Below, piece by piece: positions 1 through 6,939 of a DNA stretch of 7,607 nt. The position numbers were made by a program, and so were the translations under genes. Every line of letters starts with the position of its first letter. The first letter of the stretch is position 1. This DNA comes from Microthrixaceae bacterium (GTDB taxonomy: Bacteria; Actinomycetota; Acidimicrobiia; Acidimicrobiales; Acidimicrobilacustridaceae). The DNA lies in NCBI GenBank assembly GCA_947455015.1, contig CANGMY010000066.1, forward strand, positions 1 to 7,607, written 5' to 3'. The notes below the pieces were generated by a model. It was not told the DNA's origin. It did no database searches and saw only the letters and a program-made list of their open reading frames with translations.

Positions 1-708
1 GATCTTCATGTACGAATAGCCGTAGTCGTAGAGGCGCTCTTGCGCACCATCGCCGAGTGCGTACCAGAGGCTGGCGGAGATATGTGGCGCATCGGTTCGA
101 CCCTCTGCTGCCCAAATGTCGCGGATTCGTGTGAACGCCGCATCGGTGGCCGCAGGATCGATTCCAAAGACCGTCGAACCGTCGTCGACTCCATTCGCCC
201 ATTTCGCTGCGCGTGCGATTGCCTTCGGCCCCATCGCTCCAGCAATAAACGGCGGACCACCGGCTTGAACGGGAGGCGGGCCCACGGGGTCGGCCCCTTC
301 GAACGGAGGCTCGCCATTCCAGATCCGACGCATGGTCTCGACCTGCTCGTCCATGCGCGACCAACGCCGTTCGAAGGAGCCGGAGATCGCTCTGTAATCG
401 TGTTCACGACCTCCGACACCAATGCCGACCGTGAGGCGGCCGTTCGAGAGTTGGTCGACAGAGGAGAGTTGTTTCGCGACGTCAACTGCGTCATGTGCAG
501 GAAGCACGATGATTGTCGTCCAGAGGCGAACACGCTCCGTGAGTGCAGCGGCGGCGGACAATTCCACCACCCAGGAGTGGCTCGGATAGGTGACACGCTC
601 GGGAACCGCCAAGCTTGACCACGGGCCCTCATCGATCGCCCGACACCACGACAACGTGTCAGTCCGGTTGTGAGCAACCATCGTCGGCATAGTCATTGCG
701 ATGTCCAT
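1..708 (-). CDS. Luciferase-like (LLM class) flavin/F420-dependent monooxygenase, C-terminus cut by window edge
   Basis: This is the N-terminal 236 residues of a bacterial luciferase-fold (TIM barrel) oxidoreductase; the frame stays open through base 1, so the C-terminus lies outside. Visible family signatures are a beta-strand/helix segment at residues 57-80 (LTERVRLWTTIIVLP, then HDAVDVAKQ), then D85-Q-L-S-N-G-R91 and V94-G-I-G-V-G-G100, the usual 'D.LS.GR...G.G.G' block. Later come RRIWNGE (127-133) and a G159/M160-G-P-K-A-I-A-R-A-A-K-W-A-N-G segment (157-173) typical of this superfamily. The start at 708 is chosen because AGGA sits 6 nt upstream on the minus strand; Met5, Met7 and Met10 are weaker alternatives. 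Family members use reduced FMN or F420 to oxidise or reduce small organic substrates. Which cofactor applies cannot be decided here, though actinobacterial context makes F420 plausible. It is divergent from the P450 gene and may share control with it. The substrate is unknown. Confidence 0.9.
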   Translation of the reverse strand, partial: MDIAMTMPTMVAHNRTDTLSWCRAIDEGPWSSLAVPERVTYPSHSWVVELSAAAALTERVRLWTTIIVLPAHDAVDVAKQLSSVDQLSNGRLTVGIGVGGREHDYRAISGSFERRWSRMDEQVETMRRIWNGEPPFEGADPVGPPPVQAGGPPFIAGAMGPKAIARAAKWANGVDDGSTVFGIDPAATDAAFTRIRDIWAAEGRTDAPHISASLWYALGDGAQERLYDYGYSYMKI

Positions 709-822
709 GAAAGATCCTGTCGTCTACGAGCTTGGGGGAAGAGTTTCCGGCACGGCGCAGAGTACTTCGGCAAGACTCAGAGGGTTCGTGACGCCGGGGG
801 GTGTCCGAGGGGGGACAGCACG
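709..822. promoter_or_regulatory. Divergent intergenic region between the monooxygenase and P450 genes
   Basis: These 114 nt separate two divergent genes, so promoters for both directions should lie here or just inside the genes. No convincing -35/-10 pair was found by eye. Two small inverted repeats are present. The first, 760-778, is GAGT, a bulged A, CTT, loop CGGC, AAG, ACTC. The second is TGTCC (802-806) and GGACA (813-817), which flank GAGGGG, the purine-rich stretch that probably serves as the P450 ribosome binding site. Their role is not established. Confidence 0.45.
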
Positions 823-2028
823 ATGGTCGATCTCTATAGCCCCGACACGTATGTCGATGGAGCACCACACGCTGAATTCGCGCGACTTCGGCGTGAGGAC
901 CCCGTGTCTTGGCAAGAGATCCCTGGGCAGGCTGGATACTGGGCTGTATTGCGCCATGCCGATGTCGTACATGTTTCAAGAAACCCTGTTCTGTTCTCGT
1001 GTGAGACCGGAGGGGTCGTACTCGAAGACCTTGATCCGGAGCGCCTCGCTCGAATGCGCGACATGTTGCTCTCGATGGACCCTCCGCGACATATCGCCTA
1101 TCGGAAACCGCTCGCTCCAGAATTCGCGCAGCGCGTGATCGCAGGCATGGCAGATCAAATCAGGGCAATCACCTCCGAGATTTTTGATCGTTGTGCCGAC
1201 AATGAAGATGTCGAATTTGTGCACGAGGTTGTTGGACCGTTGCCGACGCAAGTCATAGGCCGCTTGTTCGGGTTGCCAGAGAAAGACTGGGACTGGCTTC
1301 ACCGTCTCTCGCAGATGAATACCAGCGGCCAAGACCCTGATCTGAATCCAGATGGCGATCTCAGCGAGGCGGGAAGCGCCGACTCATCAATGCAGATGGC
1401 GATGTACGGAATGGCGTTTGCTGCGGAGCGACGGAAGATCGAGCCACAAGGCGATTTGATGGACGTCATCCTCGGTCAGGAATTTGATGGTCGATTTCTC
1501 ACTGACCCCGATATCGGAAGCCTGCTCGTGCAGATGATTACTGCTGGGAACGATACGACCGTCTCCATGCTCGCTGGAGGCCTTTGGGCTCTGCTTGATC
1601 ATCCGGAACAACTTCAAGCGTTGCGGAATGATCCATCGTTGATTCCAGCGGCTGTCGAAGAGATCCTTCGCTGGTTCAACCCGCTGCACTACTTCCGCAG
1701 AACCGCAACTGAAGATGTTGAACTCGGAGGTAAGAGGATTGCGAAGGGCGACAAGGTGGCGATGTATTACACATCGGCGAATCGAGATGAAGCGGTATTC
1801 GACGATCCCCAACTTTTCGACATAACGAGATCCCCGAACCCGCAACTCTCATTTGGGATCGGAGAGCACTTCTGTTTGGGCGTCCATCTCGCTCGCCTTG
1901 AAGGGCGAATCTTCTTCGAAGAGTTGCTGGCCAGATTCTCGAAGATTGAAATCATTGGTCAGCCTGAGCGAGTGAGATCGAACCTCAACAACGGCGTGAA
2001 AAGACTTCCTGTCCGACTGACGGTCTGA
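823..2028 (+). CDS. Cytochrome P450, CYP125/CYP124/CYP142-like
   Basis: This is a complete, soluble bacterial class I P450 of 401 residues, a normal length. The N-terminus (DLYSPDTY..., then FARLRREDPVSW at 19-30) is typical of the group. A C-helix motif DPPRH lies at 86-90, where the His usually contacts a heme propionate. The I-helix motif AGNDTT is at 241-246 with the acid-alcohol pair D244/T245. The K-helix ExxR is E280-R283. The heme loop FGIGEHFCLG is at 344-353 with thiolate ligand C351. The SANRDE segment (318-323) and the RSNLNNGVKRLPVRL tail (385-399) resemble sterol and branched-lipid hydroxylases of the CYP125/124/142 clade. It would hydroxylate C-H bonds using O2 and electrons from a ferredoxin and reductase, neither of which is encoded here. 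The frame is open upstream to 670, but those extra 51 codons overlap the divergent gene and do not look like P450; ATG 823 follows GAGGGG. It probably heads an operon, with the next gene 38 nt downstream. Substrate assignment is inference. Confidence 0.95.
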   Translation: MVDLYSPDTYVDGAPHAEFARLRREDPVSWQEIPGQAGYWAVLRHADVVHVSRNPVLFSCETGGVVLEDLDPERLARMRDMLLSMDPPRHIAYRKPLAPEFAQRVIAGMADQIRAITSEIFDRCADNEDVEFVHEVVGPLPTQVIGRLFGLPEKDWDWLHRLSQMNTSGQDPDLNPDGDLSEAGSADSSMQMAMYGMAFAAERRKIEPQGDLMDVILGQEFDGRFLTDPDIGSLLVQMITAGNDTTVSMLAGGLWALLDHPEQLQALRNDPSLIPAAVEEILRWFNPLHYFRRTATEDVELGGKRIAKGDKVAMYYTSANRDEAVFDDPQLFDITRSPNPQLSFGIGEHFCLGVHLARLEGRIFFEELLARFSKIEIIGQPERVRSNLNNGVKRLPVRLTV

Positions 2029-2066
2029 AAGCGCTCGATCAACGACGAGATGAAAGACTCAAGAAC

Positions 2067-3731
2067 ATGACTTCATTGGTAATTGCAGGTGGGACAGTTG
2101 TCGACGGTACCGGCTCGCCAGGATTCGTCGCCGACGTACTGGTTCGAGATGGTCGCATCGCTGAGATCGGTACTGATCTCGTGGGCGAAGACGTACTCGA
2201 TGCGACCGGATGCGTCGTCGCTCCCGGATTCATTGATATTCACACTCACTACGACGCTCAAGTTTTTTGGGATCCCTCTCTGACTCCGTCGAGTTTCCAC
2301 GGGGTCACAACGGTGATCGCCGGTAACTGTGGCTTCTCGATTGCCCCCACTCGTCCCGAACATCGGGACCTGATTGCGAGAACACTTGAAAACGTCGAGG
2401 ACATGGATGTCGCTGCTCTCGCTGCAGGAGTCCCGTGGAACTTTTCGACGTTCCCTGAGTACCTTCAAGCAGTTGGTGAGCTTCCTCTCGGATTGAACTT
2501 CACCGCCTACATCGGACACACGGCACTTCGTCTCTTCGTGATGGGCGATGACGCGTATGAGCGAGAGGCGACCTCAGAAGAAATTGCACAGATGGTGGTG
2601 GTTCTGAAAGAAGCTCTCGATGTTGGCGCGGCGGGCTTCGCCACAAGCGTTGCACCAACCCATCGCGGCGTCGATGGCAAACCGATTCCGTCCCGCTTTG
2701 CGAATCGCGAAGAACTCGAGGCCCTCTTCAACTGTGTCGGCGAAGTTGGTAAAGGGGTTGTCGAGGTGACGCCCGGTGAGATTCTCCCGCTCGCCGACAT
2801 CTACGACCTTCAGATCGAGTCCGGTGCTCCGTTCACAGTCACGGCACTCCTGAGCACGCCAACGATGACACATCGCAAATTTGTGGAGTTGAATCGGGCA
2901 GGTTGGGAGCGCGGAGCTGTTGTGTGGCCGCAGGTGTCACCCCGTCCACTTTCGTTCGCGATGTCATTGGCTGAGCCGTTCACATTCAACGTAAACACCG
3001 TCTTTGCGGAACTGATGTCGGGGACTCTTGAGGAACGACGCTCTGCATACGCTGACCACGAGTGGCGAGACCGTGCGAGGGAAGTTTGGTCAACAGGCAC
3101 CTTCATGGTTCCGCGTTGGGAGACATTCGAGATAAGCGAGTGCCCCGCAGACCCTTCGTTGGAGGGCCGCCGAGTTATCGATATCGCCGCGGACCGAGGT
3201 TCGGATCCCTTCGATCTCATTCTCGAGCTTGCCCTGAACGAGTCAGATCTTCTTCTACGTGTTCGATGCGTTGTAGCCAATGATGATCCGGAAGAAGTCG
3301 CTCTTCTCATCTCCGAAGATCACTGTGCGTTTGGATTGTCTGACGCTGGAGCTCACGTCGGTCAGTTGTGCGACGCTCCTCAAGCGACCGATCTCCTTGG
3401 CAACTGGGTGAGAGGTCGAAATGTGATGACTGTGGAGCAAGCGGTGCACCGACTCACAAAGTCACAGGCTGATCTTTTCAACTTGGTCGATCGTGGTGAG
3501 CTTCGAGAAGGCGCATGGGCCGACATCGTGGTGTTCGACCCAGCCACGGTTGCTCCCGGTCCCATTCGACGTGTTGCAGATTTCCCTGCGGGTTCCGAGC
3601 GCCTCACTGCTGATCAGCCCGATGGTGTTCGCCATGTACTGGTGAACGGAACGCCAATTCGGCGATCTGGTGAGCAGGTCGACACCTCGGCTGGTCCAGG
3701 TTGCATCGTTGAAGTCGGGCAACGTCGATGA
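2067..3731 (+). CDS. Amidohydrolase A, D-aminoacylase (N-acyl-D-amino-acid deacylase)-like
   Basis: This 554-residue protein belongs to the amidohydrolase superfamily, D-aminoacylase/COG3653-like branch. The N-terminal beta-sandwich starts LVIAGGTVVDGTG (4-16). The metal motif D57-I-H-T-H61 supplies H59 and H61. GNCG (86-89) carries C88, the cysteine that replaces carboxylated lysine as bridging metal ligand in D-aminoacylases. GHTALR (150-155) and SDAGAH (425-430, D426 the likely catalytic acid/base) follow. The C-terminal strand VRHVLVNGTPI (521-531) closes the sandwich domain. Family enzymes hydrolyse N-acyl or cyclic amides with zinc in the cytoplasm; no signal peptide or membrane segment is seen. 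The THxRxE and SHxK motifs that carry two further zinc histidines in Alcaligenes D-aminoacylase are not present; EVTP (233-236) stands near the first. The ATG at 2067 has only a weak purine stretch before it, so translation may partly depend on the P450 upstream. It overlaps the next gene by 4 nt. The true substrate is unknown and need not be an N-acyl-D-amino acid. Confidence 0.9.
   Translation: MTSLVIAGGTVVDGTGSPGFVADVLVRDGRIAEIGTDLVGEDVLDATGCVVAPGFIDIHTHYDAQVFWDPSLTPSSFHGVTTVIAGNCGFSIAPTRPEHRDLIARTLENVEDMDVAALAAGVPWNFSTFPEYLQAVGELPLGLNFTAYIGHTALRLFVMGDDAYEREATSEEIAQMVVVLKEALDVGAAGFATSVAPTHRGVDGKPIPSRFANREELEALFNCVGEVGKGVVEVTPGEILPLADIYDLQIESGAPFTVTALLSTPTMTHRKFVELNRAGWERGAVVWPQVSPRPLSFAMSLAEPFTFNVNTVFAELMSGTLEERRSAYADHEWRDRAREVWSTGTFMVPRWETFEISECPADPSLEGRRVIDIAADRGSDPFDLILELALNESDLLLRVRCVVANDDPEEVALLISEDHCAFGLSDAGAHVGQLCDAPQATDLLGNWVRGRNVMTVEQAVHRLTKSQADLFNLVDRGELREGAWADIVVFDPATVAPGPIRRVADFPAGSERLTADQPDGVRHVLVNGTPIRRSGEQVDTSAGPGCIVEVGQRR
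3728..3731 (+). promoter_or_regulatory. ATGA stop/start overlap coupling the two amidohydrolases
   Basis: The TGA stop of amidohydrolase A (3729-3731) overlaps the ATG start of amidohydrolase B (3728-3730). There is no strong separate Shine-Dalgarno sequence in the preceding bases, so re-initiation by ribosomes finishing A is the likely way B is translated. Confidence 0.8.
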
Positions 3732-5479
3732 CTACTCATGATTTGGTAATCAGGAATGGCACAATCGTCGACGGCACGGGCCGCGCACGATTCGTTGGAG
3801 ATCTCGCTGTCACCAATGGCGTGCTGACTCAAGTCGGCGGAACAGTTGTCGGTGACGGCGCTGAGGAAATCGACGCCACCGGGTTGCTTGTAACTCCAGG
3901 ATTCGTCGATATTCATACGCATTTCGATGGGCAAATTACGTGGGACGAAATCCTCGAGCCATCGGTATCGCACGGAGTTACCACGATCGTGGCAGGCAAT
4001 TGCGGTGTTGGCTTCGCACCTGTGGCGCCCGAACGCCGCGAGCAGCTCGTTCATCTGATGGAAGGTGTTGAAGACATTCCCGGTGTCGCTCTCACCGAGG
4101 GAATGTCGTGGGACTGGGTGACCTACCCCGATTATCTCGATGCACTCGATAAGCGCCAGTGGTCCATGGATGTCGCTACGCAAATCACTCACGGCGCTTT
4201 ACGAGTTTGGGTCATGGGAGATCGCGCGGTCGGTGATCACACTGCGACTCCAGAAGAAGCTGCTCAGATGGCATCGCTCGTCACCGAGGCGCTTGAAGCC
4301 GGAGCGCTTGGGTTTTCTTCCTCTCGCACCTACGCCCATCAGGCACCTGATGGCAGTTATGTGCCCGGCACGCATGCGTCAACTGACGAACTTTGGGCGA
4401 TCGCCGAGGCGATGCACGCGTTTGGTCAGCCCGTGTTTGAGGTCTCACCGCTTGGTGTTGTGAGTTCCGATCCTGAAATGCTGGTCAAGGAATTCGATTG
4501 GATGCGGCGCATGTCCGCTGAGTTCTCGATTCCTGTGCTGATGATTCTGAATCAGATTCCGAGCAACATCGGCCTCTACCGCGAGATCCTCGATCTTGCG
4601 CTCGACGCCCGTTCCGAAGGCGCGCTTGTGATCCCGCAGGTTTCAGCGAAGAGTCAAGGGCTACTCATCGGGCTGACGTCGTCGCATGCGTTCATTCGTC
4701 GACCAACGTTCCGAAAAGTTCGTGAGGAATCGAACGGAGATCTTGATGCGTTAGTGGCGCTACTTCGCGACTCGGCAGTGAAAGCGGCGATACTTTCTGA
4801 AGATGACCTTCCTCCGAGCGGAGATCTCTACGAGGGCATTTCGATCTTCGCTCAGAACGGTGCTTCGAACATCTTTCCGATGAGCGAATTGATCGACCAA
4901 GAGCCTGGGAATGAAGAGAGCATCGCTGGGCTCGCTGCAGCAGCTGGCGTGAGTGAGATGGAAATGATGTACGACCGAATGCTCGATCGAGACGGTCGTG
5001 CACTCATGATGGCTGGCATCAACAACTACGCCAATGCTGGTCTTGACGGTGTGCACGACATGATCACGCACCCTGCATCCGTACTCGGCGTTTCCGATGC
5101 TGGTGCTCATTGCAACCTTCTCGTCGATGCGTGCATGCCCACCATGGTTCTCACCCACTGGGTGCGAGACCGAACCCGTGGCCCACGGCTTTCGCTTGAG
5201 TCGGCGGTGCGGATGCAGACACTCGAAACGGCCACTGTCTATGGGCTCGGCGACCGCGGCTCGCTCGAAGTTGGGAAGCGCGCTGACCTCAATGTGATCG
5301 ATTTCGAGAATCTTCACCTGTTGCATCCCGAACTCGTCCACGATCTCCCGGCAGGCGGACATCGACTGATCCAGCGGGCAACTGGTTACCGCTTCACGAT
5401 CGTGGCGGGAGCCATCACACGAAAAGACGATCACGACACGGGGGCCCGTCCCGGCCGACTGGTCCGTGGGATGCGCTGA
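3728..5479 (+). CDS. Amidohydrolase B, paralogue of the upstream D-aminoacylase-like protein
   Basis: This 583-residue amidohydrolase has the same architecture as its upstream neighbour. Shared elements are LVIRNGTIVDGTG (6-18), D61-I-H-T-H65 (metal ligands H63, H65), GNCG (90-93, C92), THGALR (154-159), an EVSP segment (238-241) and SDAGAH (456-461, D457). Over the first roughly 160 residues about half the positions match amidohydrolase A by eye, so the pair looks like an old tandem duplication rather than a recent one. It is about 29 residues longer; the extra length is spread over the middle and the tail, which ends GARPGRLVRGMR (572-583). As in A, the THxRxE and SHxK zinc motifs of classical D-aminoacylases are replaced. 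The start codon overlaps the stop of A as ATGA, which indicates translational coupling and probably balanced production; the two could form a heteromer or act on successive amide bonds. Hydrolysis of an amide, ureide or cyclic imide is the expected reaction; the substrate is unknown. Confidence 0.9.
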   Translation: MTTHDLVIRNGTIVDGTGRARFVGDLAVTNGVLTQVGGTVVGDGAEEIDATGLLVTPGFVDIHTHFDGQITWDEILEPSVSHGVTTIVAGNCGVGFAPVAPERREQLVHLMEGVEDIPGVALTEGMSWDWVTYPDYLDALDKRQWSMDVATQITHGALRVWVMGDRAVGDHTATPEEAAQMASLVTEALEAGALGFSSSRTYAHQAPDGSYVPGTHASTDELWAIAEAMHAFGQPVFEVSPLGVVSSDPEMLVKEFDWMRRMSAEFSIPVLMILNQIPSNIGLYREILDLALDARSEGALVIPQVSAKSQGLLIGLTSSHAFIRRPTFRKVREESNGDLDALVALLRDSAVKAAILSEDDLPPSGDLYEGISIFAQNGASNIFPMSELIDQEPGNEESIAGLAAAAGVSEMEMMYDRMLDRDGRALMMAGINNYANAGLDGVHDMITHPASVLGVSDAGAHCNLLVDACMPTMVLTHWVRDRTRGPRLSLESAVRMQTLETATVYGLGDRGSLEVGKRADLNVIDFENLHLLHPELVHDLPAGGHRLIQRATGYRFTIVAGAITRKDDHDTGARPGRLVRGMR

Positions 5480-5508
5480 ACGCATAACATCTGAACAACT
5501 AGTCACTC

Positions 5509-5514
5509 AAGGAG
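5509..5514 (+). promoter_or_regulatory. Strong ribosome binding site for the cupin gene
   Basis: AAGGAG lies 9 nt before the ATG at 5524 and is the best Shine-Dalgarno match in the window. It fixes the cupin start and suggests that this small enzyme is translated more strongly than the genes before it. The 44-nt gap in front contains AT-richer sequence (CATAACAT, 5483-5490) that might include a -10 element for a separate promoter, but no good -35 was seen. Confidence 0.75.
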
Positions 5515-5523
5515 AACTCCGAC

Positions 5524-5985
5524 ATGACACTCGTGAATGCAGATGCACCCGAAGCCGTTCACATCGGCGCTGACGAGCTCCCATGGGTCGACATTGGTAA
5601 CGGCAACAAGCTCCGCGTCCTTCAGGTGAAGATCGAAGAAGGCCTCTGGATTGTCGAGAACATCATGCAGAAGGGTTTCGAAGTCCAAACCCACAAGCAC
5701 ACCGGCCCAGTTTGGGGCTACACCGTCAGCGGCGGTTGGAAGTACAAGGAATACGACTATGTAAACCGAGCTGGTTCGTTCCTGTATGAACCAGCCGGTT
5801 CCGAACACACGCTTCAGTGCATCGAAGACAACACGCAGGTCTGGTTCCACATGTACGGGGCGAACCTCAATCTTGATGCCGACGGAAACGTCGAGTCAGT
5901 TACCGACGGCGCAACGTCACTTGCTGGTTACTACGCATTGTGTGAGATGCAAGGGATTCCGCGTCCGAACGTCGTCGTCAGCTGA
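5524..5985 (+). CDS. Cupin-fold dioxygenase, 2,4'-dihydroxyacetophenone dioxygenase-like
   Basis: This is a complete 153-residue single-domain cupin. Motif 1 reads H57-K-H59-T-G-P-V-W-G-Y-T, and motif 2 reads G84-S-F-L-Y-E-P-A-G-S-E-H95. H57, H59 and H95 form a probable three-histidine iron site. The Glu normally found a few residues after HxH in motif 1 is absent (T60-G-P-V-W-G65). The HTGPVWGYTxSGxWKYxEYD and EPAGSEHTL pattern is characteristic of proteins annotated as the 2,4'-dihydroxyacetophenone dioxygenase family. The named member cleaves the C-C bond of an alpha-hydroxy aryl ketone with O2, giving 4-hydroxybenzoate and formate. Here the precise substrate is inference; a related hydroxyketone or diketone is plausible. 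Lysine codons are all AAG and Asn codons mostly AAC, which together with the strong ribosome binding site suggests good expression. It sits at the end of the P450/amidohydrolase run, and its stop lies 20 nt from that of the convergent hydrolase. Confidence 0.88.
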   Translation: MTLVNADAPEAVHIGADELPWVDIGNGNKLRVLQVKIEEGLWIVENIMQKGFEVQTHKHTGPVWGYTVSGGWKYKEYDYVNRAGSFLYEPAGSEHTLQCIEDNTQVWFHMYGANLNLDADGNVESVTDGATSLAGYYALCEMQGIPRPNVVVS

Positions 5986-6005
5986 ACGTTCCTTCAACCG
6001 TTCAC

Positions 6006-6902
6006 TCAGAGAAACTCATCGAGGAAATCGACCATCGCGTCGAACGCTTCGTCGCGTGCTGGTTCCTCATACGCACTGAAGTGATGGCCTTCAATCATGG
6101 CGAGTCGTTTCGGACCTGAGGCGCGCTCGTAGGTATCGATAGCGACTGCAGTTGACGCGACCTCATCGTTTGTTGCGACGACCATGAGGAGAGCGGTGCC
6201 GCCAAGTGAGGGAGAGCAGGCTCCTGGGTCGAACGGGGGAGTCGTCGTCATCACCATCGTGACGGAATTCTCCCAACCATTTTGTGGGCCATGGGCGAGA
6301 AACCATTCTGATGACTCGGGTTGTGGCAAGACGGCTGCCTCGATTCCAGCGTCGAGAACGACAGCCATTGGTCCGATCTCGCGACTACCAACGTCGAGTG
6401 AGTCGTTATCGAATGCAACGCGCATCGCGATGAATCGTTGTTCTGCATGAGACGGGTTCGCCACGAGATCTCCGAGTCCGGCAAAGGGTGCGTTTGCTAT
6501 GACGGCTTTGACCTCGGGATGGAGTGCGCCGAGAACGATCGCTTCGCCTCCACTGAAACTCGAGCCCCACAGAGCGACGCGATCGGGGTGTACTTCGGGT
6601 CGGGCCCGGAGCTGATCAACCACTTCCCACATGTCGTGAGTTTGCACCCACGGGTCGACGACATTGCGTGGTGCGCCCGACGACTCGCCAAGTCCGCGAT
6701 GGTCATAGAGATAGACGGCGTAACCGGCAGCAGCGAATGACTCTGCAAACCAAGGAAGACCCATCGCCCTTGTCGCCGAGAACCCGTGACTCATGACGAC
6801 AGTCGGTGCAGACCGAGTGTCTTCATCGGGGAGATAGAGATCGCCCGCAAGGATGGTCCCATCCTCCAGCGTGAGCGGCAGTGGTCGGGGAGCAGGAGTC
6901 AT
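6006..6902 (-). CDS. Alpha/beta hydrolase (S9/S15, YcjY-like type)
   Basis: This is a 298-residue cytoplasmic serine hydrolase. The oxyanion-hole strand is VVMSHGFSATR (35-45). YLYDHRGLGESSG (64-76) is the usual DxRGxGxSxG loop. The nucleophile elbow W112-G-S-S-F-S-G-G119 gives nucleophile S115; the second position after it is Ser rather than the canonical Gly, as seen in some members of this group. The acid is probably D246 (VVATNDEVA, 241-249) and the base H273 or H274 in EGHHFSAYEE (271-280). It would hydrolyse an ester, amide or thioester of a small molecule; no substrate can be named. The ATG at 6902 is chosen because the fold begins just after it and because the frame's upstream GTG (6977) would add 25 residues unlike the family. 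No Shine-Dalgarno precedes the ATG; a leaderless promoter is proposed. The gene converges on the cupin gene and diverges from the thiolase-like gene. Confidence 0.9.
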   Translation of the reverse strand: MTPAPRPLPLTLEDGTILAGDLYLPDEDTRSAPTVVMSHGFSATRAMGLPWFAESFAAAGYAVYLYDHRGLGESSGAPRNVVDPWVQTHDMWEVVDQLRARPEVHPDRVALWGSSFSGGEAIVLGALHPEVKAVIANAPFAGLGDLVANPSHAEQRFIAMRVAFDNDSLDVGSREIGPMAVVLDAGIEAAVLPQPESSEWFLAHGPQNGWENSVTMVMTTTPPFDPGACSPSLGGTALLMVVATNDEVASTAVAIDTYERASGPKRLAMIEGHHFSAYEEPARDEAFDAMVDFLDEFL

Positions 6903-6939
6903 AGATGCGATGCTAGGAAGGAACGAGGCACAGTGTCGC
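6903..6939 (-). promoter_or_regulatory. Candidate leaderless promoter for the alpha/beta hydrolase
   Basis: Read on the minus strand, GCGACA (6939-6934, four of six matches to TTGACA) is followed after 18 nt by TAGCAT (6915-6910), then 7 nt, then the ATG at 6902. That places the expected transcription start at or next to the start codon, and no ribosome binding site is present, as in leaderless transcripts common in actinobacteria. The assignment is by eye only. Confidence 0.4.

Noticed and set aside
40..618. Open frame of 192 codons on the plus strand
   Set aside because: It lies opposite the well-supported monooxygenase gene and its Arg/Cys-rich translation has no family features; it is an antisense shadow.
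6..677. Minus-strand open frame of 223 codons
   Set aside because: It is in another frame of the same strand as the monooxygenase gene, and its Arg/Ser-rich translation shows no domain; the real frame starts at 708 and runs off the edge.
670..822. In-frame upstream extension of the P450 reading frame
   Set aside because: It would add 51 Arg/His/Ser-rich residues unlike any P450 N-terminus and overlap the start of the divergent monooxygenase gene; ATG 823 has a purine-rich ribosome binding site and begins a normal P450 N-terminus.
2029..2066. Possible separate promoter in the 38-nt gap before amidohydrolase A
   Set aside because: No -35/-10 pair visible; AGCGCT and CTCG/CGAG repeats are too short to mean anything.
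4760..5506. Minus-strand open frame of 248 codons
   Set aside because: It is antisense to amidohydrolase B, whose conserved motifs span this region; its translation shows no recognisable domain and it ends beyond the gene only by chance.
5983..6004. TGAACG/CGTTCA stem with 10-nt loop between the convergent cupin and hydrolase genes, possible bidirectional terminator
   Set aside because: Only six pairs with mixed AT/GC content, a large loop and no T-tract on either strand; too weak to call a terminator.
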